64,000 bases of DNA from Stutzerimonas stutzeri SDM-LAC. GTDB lineage: Bacteria > Pseudomonadota > Gammaproteobacteria > Pseudomonadales > Pseudomonadaceae. The stretch lies in assembly GCF_000235745.1 (NCBI RefSeq), contig NZ_AGSX01000019.1, forward strand, positions 1 through 64,000, written 5' to 3'. The notes under the pieces are model-generated. The model saw nothing but the letters and a program-made list of their open reading frames with translations. It made no database searches and was not told where the DNA came from. The position numbers and the translations under genes were made by a program. Of the stretch, positions 52,572 to 64,000 are shown one piece after another. The stretch's first letter is position 1. Every line of letters starts with the position of its first letter.

Positions 52572-54842
52572 ATGTTGAACCGTGAGCTCGAAGTCACTCT
52601 GAATCTGGCTTTCAAGGAGGCACGTACCAAACGTCATGAGTTCATGACGGTTGAGCACCTTCTGTTAGCCTTGCTGGACAATGAAGCAGCCGCAACTGTT
52701 TTGCGTGCTTGTGGGGCCAGCCTCGACAAACTGCGTCACGACCTCCAGGAATTTATCGACTCCACCACGCCTTTGATTCCACAGCATGACGAAGAGCGCG
52801 AAACCCAGCCGACCCTGGGTTTTCAGCGGGTATTGCAGCGAGCGGTGTTTCATGTCCAAAGCTCGGGTAAGCGTGAAGTGACGGGCGCCAATGTGTTGGT
52901 TGCGATCTTCAGCGAGCAGGAAAGCCAGGCGGTGTTCTTGCTCAAACAGCAGAATGTCGCCCGCATCGACGTCGTCAATTACATCGCCCATGGTATTTCC
53001 AAAGTTCCGGGTAATAACGGCAGTCCTGAAAGCGATGCGGAAATGCAGGATGAGGAGGGTGGTGAATCGTCTACTGCCGGAAACCCGCTTGATGCCTATG
53101 CAAGCAATCTGAATGATCTGGCTCGTCAGGGCCGTATCGATCCGTTGGTCGGTCGTGAGCACGAGGTTGAACGAGTTGCCCAGATTCTGGCGCGGCGCCG
53201 CAAAAATAATCCGTTGCTGGTCGGTGAGGCTGGTGTGGGGAAGACCGCGATTGCTGAGGGACTTGCCAAGCGCATCGTCGATAATCAGGTCCCGGAGCTA
53301 CTTGCCAATAGCGTCGTTTATTCACTCGATCTGGGTGCGCTGTTAGCCGGCACGAAGTACCGCGGAGATTTCGAGAAGCGCTTCAAGGCGCTTCTGAATG
53401 AGCTTCGTAAGCGTCCGCAGGCAGTCCTGTTCATTGACGAAATTCACACCATCATTGGGGCTGGTGCTGCTTCGGGCGGCGTGATGGACGCATCAAATTT
53501 ACTCAAGCCGTTACTGTCGTCTGGTGAGATCCGTTGTATCGGATCCACTACCTTTCAGGAGTTCCGTGGCATCTTCGAGAAAGATCGGGCGCTCGCGCGT
53601 CGCTTCCAGAAGGTCGATGTTTCCGAGCCGTCCGTTGAGGACACCATCGGTATCCTGAGAGGACTGAAGGGTCGCTTCGAGCAGCACCACAACATCGAGT
53701 ACAGCGACGAATCGCTTCGCGCGGCAGCGGAGCTCGCGTCTCGGTATATCAATGATCGGCATATGCCGGACAAGGCAATCGATGTAATCGATGAGGCAGG
53801 TGCGTACCAGCGTCTTCAGCCTGAAGATAAACGCGTCTCGCGGATAGATGTCGAGCAGGTTGAAGACATTGTCGCGAAGATCGCGCGCATCCCTCCAAAA
53901 CATGTGAGCACCTCCGACAAGGAGCTCCTGCGTAATCTGGAGCGAGACCTGAAGCTGACCGTATTCGGTCAGGATGACGCCATCGATTCGCTGGCCACGG
54001 CGATCAAGCTTTCGCGTGCTGGGCTGAAGGCGCCTGATAAACCGGTCGGCTCATTCCTTTTTGCAGGCCCTACCGGTGTTGGTAAAACAGAAGCTGCTCG
54101 GCAGCTTGCGCGGGCGCTGGGTATTGAGCTCGTACGCTTCGATATGTCCGAGTACATGGAGCGTCACACAGTGTCTCGCCTCATCGGGGCGCCGCCTGGC
54201 TATGTCGGCTTTGATCAGGGCGGGCTGTTGACCGAGGCAATCACCAAGCAGCCACACTGCGTTCTGCTTCTCGATGAGATCGAAAAGGCGCATCCGGAGG
54301 TTTTCAACCTGCTATTGCAGGTCATGGATCATGGCACGCTGACGGATAATAACGGCCGGAAAGCCGACTTCCGTAACGTCATCGTCATCATGACGACTAA
54401 TGCCGGTGCAGAAACCGCGGCGAGAGCCTCGATTGGCTTCACTCATCAGGATCACGCCTCGGATGCGATGGAGGTGATCAAGAAGAGCTTCACACCGGAG
54501 TTCAGAAATCGCCTGGACACCATTATTCAGTTTGGTCGTCTCAGTCACGAAGTCATCAAGAGCATCGTCGACAAATTCCTCATTGAGTTGCAGGCGCAGC
54601 TTGAGGACAAGCATGTCACGCTTGAGGTGTCCGACGCGGCGCGAGGTTGGTTGGCCGAGCGTGGTTACGATGTGCAAATGGGCGCGCGGCCAATGGCTCG
54701 GCTGATTCAGGACAAGATCAAGCGGCCGTTGGCTGAGGAAATTCTGTTCGGTGAGTTGGCAGAGCACGGCGGAGTAGTGCACATCGACATCCGGGACGGC
54801 GAGCCGTACTTCGACTTTGAAACTTCGGTCGAGTTGGCGTAA
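52572..54842 (+). CDS. clpA: ATP-dependent unfoldase ClpA
   Basis: Hexameric AAA+ unfoldase feeding ClpP. It has 756 residues from ATG 52572 with AGAGGTG upstream (a GTG at 52563 is less likely). N-domain (1-145) binds ClpS. D1 Walker [11 protein letters not shown]2 Walker [10 protein letters not shown], and pore/arginine regions follow the family. The ClpP-docking tripeptide is IGF (SIGFTHQD) where E. coli has IGL. clpP is not nearby. A strong terminator follows. Confidence 0.97.
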   Translation: MLNRELEVTLNLAFKEARTKRHEFMTVEHLLLALLDNEAAATVLRACGASLDKLRHDLQEFIDSTTPLIPQHDEERETQPTLGFQRVLQRAVFHVQSSGKREVTGANVLVAIFSEQESQAVFLLKQQNVARIDVVNYIAHGISKVPGNNGSPESDAEMQDEEGGESSTAGNPLDAYASNLNDLARQGRIDPLVGREHEVERVAQILARRRKNNPLLVGEAGVGKTAIAEGLAKRIVDNQVPELLANSVVYSLDLGALLAGTKYRGDFEKRFKALLNELRKRPQAVLFIDEIHTIIGAGAASGGVMDASNLLKPLLSSGEIRCIGSTTFQEFRGIFEKDRALARRFQKVDVSEPSVEDTIGILRGLKGRFEQHHNIEYSDESLRAAAELASRYINDRHMPDKAIDVIDEAGAYQRLQPEDKRVSRIDVEQVEDIVAKIARIPPKHVSTSDKELLRNLERDLKLTVFGQDDAIDSLATAIKLSRAGLKAPDKPVGSFLFAGPTGVGKTEAARQLARALGIELVRFDMSEYMERHTVSRLIGAPPGYVGFDQGGLLTEAITKQPHCVLLLDEIEKAHPEVFNLLLQVMDHGTLTDNNGRKADFRNVIVIMTTNAGAETAARASIGFTHQDHASDAMEVIKKSFTPEFRNRLDTIIQFGRLSHEVIKSIVDKFLIELQAQLEDKHVTLEVSDAARGWLAERGYDVQMGARPMARLIQDKIKRPLAEEILFGELAEHGGVVHIDIRDGEPYFDFETSVELA

Positions 54843-54860
54843 CGCATCAGAGGTACTGAA

Positions 54861-54892
54861 ATAAAAACGCCCGGCATCGCCGGGCGTTTTTA
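54861..54892 (+). terminator. Terminator of clpA
   Basis: AAAAACGCCCGGC/GCCGGGCGTTTTT stem with an ATC loop and T-run. Confidence 0.92.
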
Positions 54893-54991
54893 TTTGACCA
54901 TGGTGACAGAGCGCAAGGTTAATAAGACCTGGCCGCTATGCTTGTTGGTGCGTTAAGCAATCGAGGTTGTCAGTCCTTTGCGCGGGCCCAA

Positions 54992-55016
54992 ACAAAAAGC
55001 CCGGTCTATGCCGGGC
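54992..55016 (-). terminator. Terminator of infA
   Basis: On the minus strand GCCCGG/CCGGGC with a 6-nt loop, followed by TTTTTG. Confidence 0.8.
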
Positions 55017-55034
55017 GTTCATGCTCGCGTCCTG

Positions 55035-55253
55035 TCAACGGGCGCGGTAGGTGATGCGGCCTTTGCTCAGGTCGTACGGTGTAAGTTCTACACGAACCTT
55101 GTCACCGGTGAGAATCCGGATGTAGTTCTTGCGCATCTTTCCGGAGATGTGCGCAGTAACGACGTGCCCATTTTCCAACTCCACACGAAACATGGTGTTG
55201 GGTAGGGTGTCGACGACAGTACCTTCCATTTCGAAGCTGTCTTCTTTCGACAT
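55035..55253 (-). CDS. infA: Translation initiation factor IF-1
   Basis: Binds the ribosomal A site of the 30S subunit during initiation. It has 72 residues, S1/OB fold: [20 protein letters not shown] then [22 protein letters not shown] and [11 protein letters not shown]. Placed between clpA and the aminoacyl-transferase genes, as conserved in gammaproteobacteria. Confidence 0.98.
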
Positions 55254-55352
55254 TCAGTAAAGCCCTCGGTGTCCAATGATAGACCCGGTGCGAAGAATGC
55301 CCGGGTAAAAGCGGCAAGTATTGTGCCTGAAAGGGCTCCGAGAGCCAAGGGC

Positions 55353-56060
55353 TCAGGTTAGTGTTATCCAGCGCTGGTTAACCAACAGTTCGATTGGGCG
55401 ATACTCGGTCTTGTAGTTCATTTTGCGACAGTTTTTGATCCAGTAGCCGAGATAGACCGCCTTTAGACCGAGCCGGGCCGCTTCACGGACCTGCCAGAGA
55501 ATCGCAAAGCGTCCAAGGCTGCGGCGCTCCTCGCTGGGCTCATAAAAGGTGTAAACGGCGGACAGGCCATTGGGTAGCAGGTCTGTCACCGCGAGCGCGA
55601 GCAGACGTCCTTCCAGGCGGAATTCGTAGAAGCGGGAAAAGGGCAAGTCGCGGACCAGGAAGGTATGAAACTGATCTCTGCTCGGGGGATACATATCGCC
55701 GTCAGCATGGCGCTGTTCGATATAGCTTGCGTAGAGCGCGTAATACTCTTCGGTGAATGACGGGCGGACATCGGTAACGTTCAGGTCGGTGTTGCGCTTG
55801 AGGATGCGCTTCTGCTGACGATTGAGTTGCAGTCCGTCGGCTGGTATCCGTGCGGGAATGCAGGCAGTGCAGCGTTGGCAATGCGGACGGTATAGATGAT
55901 CGCCGCTGCGGCGGAAGCCCATTTCGGACAGTTCTGCATACACCTGTGCATCCATCGGCTGGCTGGGGTCGAGGAAGAGCGTGGTGGCCTGTTCGTCGGG
56001 CAGATAACTGCAGGCGTGAGGCTGGGTGGCGTAGAACTTGAGACGAGCCAGTGAAGTCAT
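55353..56060 (-). CDS. bpt: Aspartate/glutamate leucyltransferase Bpt (Ate1-like)
   Basis: Transfers leucine from tRNA to proteins with N-terminal Asp or Glu, tagging them for ClpS/ClpAP. It has 235 residues. Start block [22 protein letters not shown] with the conserved Cys; [23 protein letters not shown] carries the CxxC region. The [20 protein letters not shown] segment is the Ate1-like signature. Next gene aat encodes the second tagging enzyme. Substrate choice is by family (Bpt rather than arginyl-transferring Ate) and is inferred. Confidence 0.94.
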   Translation of the reverse strand: MTSLARLKFYATQPHACSYLPDEQATTLFLDPSQPMDAQVYAELSEMGFRRSGDHLYRPHCQRCTACIPARIPADGLQLNRQQKRILKRNTDLNVTDVRPSFTEEYYALYASYIEQRHADGDMYPPSRDQFHTFLVRDLPFSRFYEFRLEGRLLALAVTDLLPNGLSAVYTFYEPSEERRSLGRFAILWQVREAARLGLKAVYLGYWIKNCRKMNYKTEYRPIELLVNQRWITLT

Positions 56061-56112
56061 GGTCAGCTCTCGAAAATCTTGAAGTCAGTGTAGGTCAGCT
56101 TGGCTTCGTCGA

Positions 56113-56805
56113 CTAGGTTTCCCATCGAGCCGTGCTGGGTTCATCCAGATAGCGGACCAGCGCCTTGGCGAAGGTCTGGCGGGGAATGGGCCTCGCGCCA
56201 AAGCTGGCCAGGTGATGCGTGTGCATCTGGCAGTCAATCAGTTTGAATCCGCGGTCTCTGAGACGTTCCACCAGTGTCACGAATCCCGCCTTGGATGCGT
56301 CTGTCGCGCGACTGAACATCGATTCGCCGAAGAATAGTCGACCCATTGCGAGGCCATAGAGGCCGCCGACCAGCCGTTCGTCTTGCCAGACTTCAACTGA
56401 ATGCGCGATGCCGAGCCGATGCAGCTCCAGGTAAGCCTCTTGCATCGGCATGGTGATCCAGGTCCCGTCGGTATAGTTGCGCGGGCCGGCACAGCCCTCA
56501 ATGACGTCTCGAAACGCTTGGTCGAACGTGATGCTGAACACCCCTTGCCGCAACTTCTTGCGCAGGCTCCGTGAGACATGCAGCTCCTCGGGATAGAGCA
56601 CCGTGCGGGGATCGGGTGACCACCAGAGCAGCGGTTGTCCTTCCTGATACCAGGGAAAGCAGCCATGGCGATAGGCTGCCAGCAAGCGTTCGGGCGACAG
56701 ATCGCCTCCTGCAGCGAGCAACCCGTTGGGCTCGCGCATGGCTCTTTCCAGCGGGGGGAACGACAGGTCGTCGCGCTGCAGCCAGTTCAGCATGTCGGTA
56801 GTCAC
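56113..56805 (-). CDS. aat: Leucyl/phenylalanyl-tRNA-protein transferase
   Basis: Adds Leu or Phe to N-terminal Lys or Arg, creating a primary N-degron. It has 230 residues from ATG 56805 (ATG 56793 is an alternative: MLNWLQRD). Family blocks: [58 protein letters not shown], and [14 protein letters not shown]. With Bpt, ClpS and ClpA within 5 kb it completes the bacterial N-degron pathway. Confidence 0.95.
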   Translation of the reverse strand: MTTDMLNWLQRDDLSFPPLERAMREPNGLLAAGGDLSPERLLAAYRHGCFPWYQEGQPLLWWSPDPRTVLYPEELHVSRSLRKKLRQGVFSITFDQAFRDVIEGCAGPRNYTDGTWITMPMQEAYLELHRLGIAHSVEVWQDERLVGGLYGLAMGRLFFGESMFSRATDASKAGFVTLVERLRDRGFKLIDCQMHTHHLASFGARPIPRQTFAKALVRYLDEPSTARWET

Positions 56806-56835
56806 CGGGCGGATGGAGCGTCCGCCCGAGAAAGG

Positions 56836-57792
<957 letters not shown>

Positions 57793-57996
57793 TCATAAGC
57801 CTTTGTTGTCAATGGAGAAGCGTGCTCCAGTCGAGTCACGCCTAAAAAACTGGCGTTTATGCTACACCGAAGCACGGACAAAAGCCCAAGCCGGCACGGA
57901 ACCGGCATGCCATCGAATCGACAAACCCGTACAATGCCCAAGTTCAGGCTGACTACGGTTCATAGAGCGCGCCGCGGGCGCAGGAAATAAAGCGTT

Positions 57997-60402
57997 TTGA
58001 AGAATACCTCCTCTACCGCGCCAGCTTCCGTCTGGCGCCAGCAGTTGCATTACCGTCTCAAAGAGGGCGCGTTGATCGCGCTTGGTGCACTTTGCGCCTA
58101 TCTCTGGATGGCATTGCTTACCTACGATCCCTCCGATCCTGGTTGGACTCATACCAGCAATGTCCAGCAGGTTCAGAACGCCGCCGGTCGCGCCGGCGCC
58201 TGGTTTGCTGACGTGCTGTTCATGGCGCTCGGCTACTTTGCTTTCCTGTTTCCTTTGTTGCTAGGCGTCAAAACTTGGCAGGTGTTTCGCGCGCGGCACC
58301 AGCCCTGGAGCTGGAATGGGTGGTTGTTTTCCTGGCGTTTGATCGGGCTCGTTTTTCTGATTCTTTCAGGGTCAGCGCTTGCCTATATTCACTTTCAGTT
58401 TGCGGACGGATTGCCTGCTTCGGCAGGGGGAGCCTTGGGTGAAAGCCTGGGCCAGCTCGCCGAGGCAGCGCTGAATGTCCAGGGCAGCACGTTGTTGCTG
58501 CTGGCATTCTTTCTGTTCGGGCTGACGGTGTTTACGGATCTTTCATGGTTCAAGGTGATGGACCTGACTGGCAAGATTACGCTCGATCTGGTTGAGCTGA
58601 TTCAGAGCTTCTTCAGCCGTTGGTGGTCCGCTCGTAATGAGCGCAAGCAGGTCGTTGCGCAACTGCGCGAAGCCGATGAAGTAGTGAACGAAGTCGCCGG
58701 CTCACTTCCGGACCATCGCGAACGAGCCAGGGTCAAGGAACGCTTGCTGGAGCGCGAGGAGTCGTTAAGCAAGCACATGAGCGAGCGTGACAAGCGTCCG
58801 CCCCTGGTGATTCCTGCAGCCGCGCCGCAAAAGCCGGTTGAGCAGAGCAAGCGAGTGCAAAAAGAGAAACAGGCCAACCTGTTTGTTGATCCGTTGATCG
58901 AAGGCAGCGTCCCGCCGTTGTCGCTGCTGGATACGGCAGAAAAGCAACAGAAACAGTACTCACCGGAGTCGCTTGAAGCCATGTCGCGGCTGCTGGAAAT
59001 CAAGCTGAAGGAATTCGGGGTAGAGGTCATCGTCGAGTCAGTACACCCTGGCCCGGTGATCACGCGTTTCGAAATTCAGCCGGCCGCCGGGGTCAAGGTC
59101 AGCCGTATCTCCAATCTGGCGAAGGATCTGGCACGCTCGCTGGCGGTCATCAGCGTGCGCGTTGTTGAAGTAATTCCAGGCAAGACCACGGTCGGTATCG
59201 AGATTCCTAACGAGGACCGTCAGATCGTGCGTTTCTCGGAAGTCCTGTCCTCGGCGCCCTACGATGATGCCAAATCGCCGGTTACGATCGCACTCGGCCA
59301 TGACATCGGTGGTAAGCCGGTGATTGCGGACCTCGCAAAAATGCCCCACTTGCTGGTTGCCGGTACCACCGGTTCGGGCAAGTCGGTCGGTGTGAATGCG
59401 ATGATCCTGTCGATTCTCTTCAAGTCGACGCCGGAAGATGCGCGATTGATCATGATCGACCCGAAGATGCTCGAGTTGTCGATCTATGAAGGCATTCCGC
59501 ACTTGCTGTGTCCAGTCGTGACCGACATGAAGGAGGCGGCCAACGCGTTGCGCTGGAGCGTCGCTGAAATGGAGCGGCGCTATAAGCTGATGGCGGCCAT
59601 GGGCGTACGTAACCTGGCCGGTTTCAACCGTAAGGTGAAGGACGCGGAGGAGGCTGGTACTCCGCTGACAGATCCGCTCTACCGCCGCGAAAGCATGGAA
59701 GACGAAGCGCCGCTGCTGAAGAAGCTGCCGACCATCGTAGTCGTGGTAGACGAGTTCGCCGACATGATGATGATTGTCGGCAAGAAGGTCGAAGAGCTGA
59801 TCGCGCGTATCGCTCAGAAAGCGCGGGCGGCGGGTATACACCTGATCCTCGCGACCCAGCGGCCATCGGTCGATGTGATTACCGGTTTGATCAAGGCCAA
59901 CATCCCGACCCGCATGGCGTTCCAGGTATCGAGCAAGATCGACTCTCGGACAATTCTCGATCAGGGCGGCGCCGAGCAATTGCTTGGGCATGGAGACATG
60001 CTGTACTTGCCGCCGGGTACCGGTCTACCTATTCGGGTTCACGGCGCGTTCGTTTCCGACGAAGAGGTGCACCGTGTTGTTGAAGCCTGGAAGGCTCGCG
60101 GTGCGCCTGATTACATCGAAGAGATTCTGGTGGGCGTGGAAGAGTCTGGTAGTGGCTTCGATGGTGGCGGAGGCGAGGGCGGCGGCAGTGGCGACAGTGA
60201 AGACGATCCGCTTTACGATGAGGCGGTACGCTTCGTTACCGAAAGCCGCAGAGCATCGATTTCCGCTGTTCAGCGCAAGCTCAAAATCGGCTACAACCGC
60301 GCTGCGCGGATGATCGAAGCCATGGAAATGGCGGGCGTAGTGACGTCAATGAACACCAACGGCTCGCGCGAAGTGCTCGCGCCGCCTCCTACCCGCGACT
60401 AG
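57997..60402 (+). CDS. ftsK: DNA translocase FtsK
   Basis: Septal DNA pump that positions chromosome dimers for XerCD and helps divisome assembly. It has 801 residues; the start is TTG 57997 ([13 protein letters not shown]) with AGGAAA about 9 nt upstream. N-terminal membrane domain with four TM segments (about 24-180), a shorter linker than E. coli (charged, about 200-330), the RecA-like motor with Walker A GTTGSGKS (456-463), and a C-terminal winged-helix gamma domain ([11 protein letters not shown] to the end) that reads KOPS. First gene of ftsK-lolA-rarA-crcB-serS. Confidence 0.97.
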   Translation: MKNTSSTAPASVWRQQLHYRLKEGALIALGALCAYLWMALLTYDPSDPGWTHTSNVQQVQNAAGRAGAWFADVLFMALGYFAFLFPLLLGVKTWQVFRARHQPWSWNGWLFSWRLIGLVFLILSGSALAYIHFQFADGLPASAGGALGESLGQLAEAALNVQGSTLLLLAFFLFGLTVFTDLSWFKVMDLTGKITLDLVELIQSFFSRWWSARNERKQVVAQLREADEVVNEVAGSLPDHRERARVKERLLEREESLSKHMSERDKRPPLVIPAAAPQKPVEQSKRVQKEKQANLFVDPLIEGSVPPLSLLDTAEKQQKQYSPESLEAMSRLLEIKLKEFGVEVIVESVHPGPVITRFEIQPAAGVKVSRISNLAKDLARSLAVISVRVVEVIPGKTTVGIEIPNEDRQIVRFSEVLSSAPYDDAKSPVTIALGHDIGGKPVIADLAKMPHLLVAGTTGSGKSVGVNAMILSILFKSTPEDARLIMIDPKMLELSIYEGIPHLLCPVVTDMKEAANALRWSVAEMERRYKLMAAMGVRNLAGFNRKVKDAEEAGTPLTDPLYRRESMEDEAPLLKKLPTIVVVVDEFADMMMIVGKKVEELIARIAQKARAAGIHLILATQRPSVDVITGLIKANIPTRMAFQVSSKIDSRTILDQGGAEQLLGHGDMLYLPPGTGLPIRVHGAFVSDEEVHRVVEAWKARGAPDYIEEILVGVEESGSGFDGGGGEGGGSGDSEDDPLYDEAVRFVTESRRASISAVQRKLKIGYNRAARMIEAMEMAGVVTSMNTNGSREVLAPPPTRD

Positions 60403-60417
60403 GTCGCCGAGGGCTTC

Positions 60418-61044
60418 ATGCAATTGATTCGTGCGTTGTTTGCATCCGCTCTGCTGTTTACGCTGGCTCCAGCTCAGGCTGACCAGGCCGCCTCGGTGCA
60501 ACGCCTGACCGGCCTGCTGCAGAAAGCCGACACCCTTACCGGCCGTTTTTCCCAGTTGTCCCTGGATGGCACTGGAACCCAGCTGCAGGAAACCTCTGGT
60601 GAGATGGCGCTGAAGCGACCGGGCCAGTTTCGTTGGCATACCGATGAGCCGATGGAGCAGTTGCTGGTTTCCAATGGCAAGAAAGTCTGGCTGTACGATC
60701 CGGATCTGGAGCAAGTCACCATCCAGACGCTCGATCAACGCCTGACCCATACCCCGGCATTACTGTTGTCGGGCGATGTCTCGGCAATCAACGAGAATTT
60801 TGAGGTGTCGCATCAAGAGGCGGGCGAAGTGGTTGATTTCACTCTCAAGCCGAAAGCCAAGGACACGCTGTTCGACAGCCTGCGTCTGTCTTTCCGCGAT
60901 GGGGTGATCAACGACATGCAAATGGTTGACGGCGTTGGTCAGCGCACCAATATTCTGTTTCAGGGCGTCAAGTTGAACCAGCCACTCAAAGCCGAGCTGT
61001 TCACCTTCGAAGTACCGGACGGGGCCGACGTCATTTCCGAGTAA
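60418..61044 (+). CDS. lolA: Periplasmic lipoprotein carrier LolA
   Basis: Carries outer-membrane lipoproteins from the LolCDE exporter to LolB. It has 208 residues: signal peptide about 1-21 (APAQADQ), then the open beta-barrel with [44 protein letters not shown]. It starts 15 bp after ftsK. OprI in this window is a likely cargo (inference). Confidence 0.95.
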   Translation: MQLIRALFASALLFTLAPAQADQAASVQRLTGLLQKADTLTGRFSQLSLDGTGTQLQETSGEMALKRPGQFRWHTDEPMEQLLVSNGKKVWLYDPDLEQVTIQTLDQRLTHTPALLLSGDVSAINENFEVSHQEAGEVVDFTLKPKAKDTLFDSLRLSFRDGVINDMQMVDGVGQRTNILFQGVKLNQPLKAELFTFEVPDGADVISE

Positions 61045-61119
61045 CAGCTAGGCGCTTTTCCGTTTACCGATACGGCCTGCTTCCCTGCAGGCCGTTTGCA
61101 TCAGAGGCTTCCGTCGCCG

Positions 61120-62445
61120 ATGGACCTGTTCAGTCGCGAACCTGTCGCTCAACCCTTAGCCGCGCGCTTGCGTGCCGCCAGCCTTGACGAATACGTCGGG
61201 CAGGAGCATCTGCTGGCGCGTGGCAAACCGTTGCGTGAGGCGCTGGAGCAGGGTGCGTTGCATTCGATGGTGTTCTGGGGCCCGCCCGGTGTCGGCAAGA
61301 CGACATTGGCCCGGTTGTTGGCGAAGGTCTCGGACGCTCATTTTGAAACCGTTTCTGCGGTGCTAGCCGGTGTGAAAGAGATCCGGCAGGCAGTCGAAAT
61401 CGCTAAACAGCAGGCGGCTCAGTACGGACGACGTACGATCCTTTTCGTTGACGAGGTGCACCGCTTCAACAAGTCCCAGCAGGACGCGTTCCTCCCCTAT
61501 GTCGAAGATGGGACGCTTATCTTTATTGGCGCGACTACCGAAAACCCGTCGTTCGAGCTGAACAACGCGCTGCTCTCTCGCGCACGCGTCTACGTGCTCA
61601 AAAGCCTGGATGAAGCGGCGCTGCGCAGGCTGGTTACCCGTGCGTTGACCGAGCCGAAAGGCCTCGGTGATTTGCATCTGAGCCTGCCGAACGAAAGCTT
61701 TCAGATCCTCATGGCGGCCGCTGATGGGGACGGCCGTCGCTTGCTGAATCTGCTCGAGAACGCGTCCGACCTGGCCGAAGAAGGCGGCGAGATCAGCGTT
61801 GAGTTGCTGCAGGATTTACTGGGCGACAGCCGTCGAAGGTTCGATAAAGGCGGCGAGGCTTTTTACGATCAGATATCCGCGCTGCACAAATCTGTACGCG
61901 GGTCGAATCCGGACGCTTCGCTGTATTGGTTTGCGCGAATGATCGACGGCGGCTGCGATCCGCTGTACATCGCACGGCGTGTTGTGCGCATGGCCAGTGA
62001 AGAAGTGGGCAATGCTGACCCGCGGGCGCTAGGTCTGTGCCTGTCGGCCTGGGATGTTCAGGAGCGGCTGGGTAGCCCGGAAGGTGAACTGGCGGTCGCG
62101 CAGGCGATTGTCTATCTCGCCTGTGCGCCCAAGAGCAACGCCGTCTACAGCGCCTTCAATGCGGCAATGCGCGATGTCCGCGAGAACGGCTCGCAGGAGG
62201 TCCCGCTGCACCTGCGCAATGCGCCAACCCGGCTGATGAAGGAACTGGGTTATGGCAACGAATACCGCTATGCACACGATGAGCCTGAGGCGTATGCCGC
62301 TGGCGAAGATTACTTCCCCGAAGCGATCGAGCCGCGGCAGTACTACCATCCGGTACCGCGAGGCCTGGAAGGCAAGATACGCGACAAGCTCGAACACCTG
62401 ACTCGGCTTGATCAACAGAGCCCGCGCCGACGGAGAAAGACATGA
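61120..62445 (+). CDS. rarA: Replication-associated recombination protein RarA (MgsA)
   Basis: AAA+ ATPase related to clamp loaders acting at stalled forks. It has 441 residues from ATG 61120 ([19 protein letters not shown]); a TTG 24 bp upstream is less likely. Walker [10 protein letters not shown], Walker [17 protein letters not shown], sensor 1 [12 protein letters not shown], and the C-terminal tetramerization region with [15 protein letters not shown]. Its stop overlaps the crcB start by 4 bp. Confidence 0.96.
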   Translation: MDLFSREPVAQPLAARLRAASLDEYVGQEHLLARGKPLREALEQGALHSMVFWGPPGVGKTTLARLLAKVSDAHFETVSAVLAGVKEIRQAVEIAKQQAAQYGRRTILFVDEVHRFNKSQQDAFLPYVEDGTLIFIGATTENPSFELNNALLSRARVYVLKSLDEAALRRLVTRALTEPKGLGDLHLSLPNESFQILMAAADGDGRRLLNLLENASDLAEEGGEISVELLQDLLGDSRRRFDKGGEAFYDQISALHKSVRGSNPDASLYWFARMIDGGCDPLYIARRVVRMASEEVGNADPRALGLCLSAWDVQERLGSPEGELAVAQAIVYLACAPKSNAVYSAFNAAMRDVRENGSQEVPLHLRNAPTRLMKELGYGNEYRYAHDEPEAYAAGEDYFPEAIEPRQYYHPVPRGLEGKIRDKLEHLTRLDQQSPRRRRKT

Positions 62446-62816
62446 TTCGCATGGCACTGGCCGTGGCCGCGGGTGGCGTTGCCGGTACGCTGATCCGGTT
62501 CGGTGTTTCCACCTGGATTTCTGCTCAGTGGCCGAGGCATTTCTATCTGGCAACCCTGGCAGTCAATGTGCTCGGTTGCCTGCTCATTGGCTATCTCTAC
62601 GCCTCGTTTCTGCAGCGTCCCGACCTATCGCCGGAGCTACGCGGCGGCCTGATCATCGGGTTTCTCGGTGCGTTGACCACCTTTTCCAGTTTTTCCCTGG
62701 ATGGATTGCGTTTACTGGAAAGTGGTCAGGCCGCGACGGCGTTTAGCTATATCGGCGTGAGCGTAGTCGGTGGTCTGTTGGCTGCCTGGGTCGGGCTTGC
62801 GCTCGCGCGGTTATGA
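62442..62816 (+). CDS. crcB: Fluoride exporter CrcB/Fluc
   Basis: Dimeric fluoride channel giving fluoride resistance. It has 124 residues with four TM helices. Conserved GTLIRFGVS, the [11 protein letters not shown] helix with the pore-lining Asn, and [13 protein letters not shown] with its TFSSF fluoride-path motif. No fluoride riboswitch can precede it because it overlaps rarA by 4 bp, so expression is part of the ftsK-serS operon. Confidence 0.96.
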   Translation: MIRMALAVAAGGVAGTLIRFGVSTWISAQWPRHFYLATLAVNVLGCLLIGYLYASFLQRPDLSPELRGGLIIGFLGALTTFSSFSLDGLRLLESGQAATAFSYIGVSVVGGLLAAWVGLALARL

Positions 62817-62876
62817 ACCTGGCACATATCGCAGTAAACTCCTGTTCCTCTTCGCCTTTCCTCAAAGCTTCCATAG

Positions 62877-64000
<1,124 letters not shown>

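Noticed and set aside
59038-59991. Open frame of 317 codons antisense to ftsK
   Set aside because: Mirror of the conserved FtsK motor domain.
62370-62441. Fluoride riboswitch before crcB
   Set aside because: The crcB start overlaps the rarA stop; no space and no recognisable crcB-motif structure.

Overview
The window is 64 kb of chromosomal DNA from a gammaproteobacterium of the family Pseudomonadaceae. The best fit is the Stutzerimonas (Pseudomonas) stutzeri group. The evidence is gene content and order: sigX-oprF with cmaX-crfX-cmpX, oprI, ThrH, paired monomeric and dimeric isocitrate dehydrogenases, acnD/prpF, and an N-degron cluster around infA, all with typical Pseudomonas protein sequences and GC-rich codon use. 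I see no insertion sequence, prophage, CRISPR array, rRNA or tRNA gene. The DNA is almost entirely core genome, about 60 protein genes packed into operons.

Layout. 1-12.4 kb: end of a chemoreceptor, tatD, a lytic transglycosylase, the lipase/foldase pair with a strong candidate sigma-54 promoter, greB, the ybbP-ybbA exporter divergent from tesA, a small CxxC protein, an L,D-transpeptidase and the lipoprotein OprI. 12.8-22.9 kb: a small acetyltransferase, DAHP synthase, a ketopantoate reductase-like enzyme, cysB, cysH, thrH, pabB, then a three-gene operon of a retropepsin-like protease, an inactive-transglutaminase/7TM protein and an ATP-grasp ligase. 23-30 kb: the 2-methylcitrate (propionate) cluster, GntR regulator-prpB-prpC-acnD-prpF, with a REP-like repeat. 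30-38 kb: ppsR/ppsA, rraA and cmaX-crfX-cmpX-sigX-oprF. 38-43.9 kb: aceA behind a long leader, then a poorly characterised operon (ribosomal oxygenase, GNAT, two unknowns). 43.9-51.7 kb: purB, hflD, mnmA, a Nudix hydrolase, and idh/icd back to back. 51.7-56.8 kb: cspD, clpS, clpA, infA, bpt, aat. 56.8-64 kb: trxB, ftsK, lolA, rarA, crcB and the start of serS.

Themes. Carbon flux at the isocitrate/acetate/propionate node is well represented: aceA, icd, idh, the methylcitrate cycle, and PEP synthase with its regulator. Envelope functions form a second theme: OprI, OprF/SigX, an L,D-transpeptidase, MltF, LolA and the retropepsin operon. The N-degron pathway is complete for recognition and tagging: two aminoacyl-transferases, the ClpS adaptor and the ClpA unfoldase.

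From memory of the P. aeruginosa PAO1 gene order, the window is a mosaic of three collinear blocks (around PA2867-PA2853, PA1749-PA1777 and PA2634-PA2612), with the prp genes inserted in the middle block. The two joints fall in unusually long gene-free stretches (12.36-12.78 kb and 38.0-38.75 kb). The least understood systems are the retropepsin/transglutaminase/ATP-grasp operon (19,764-22,818) and the secretin-N-domain/DUF operon upstream of aceA (40,850-43,871). No wholly new system is evident; most of the window is ordinary core genome.
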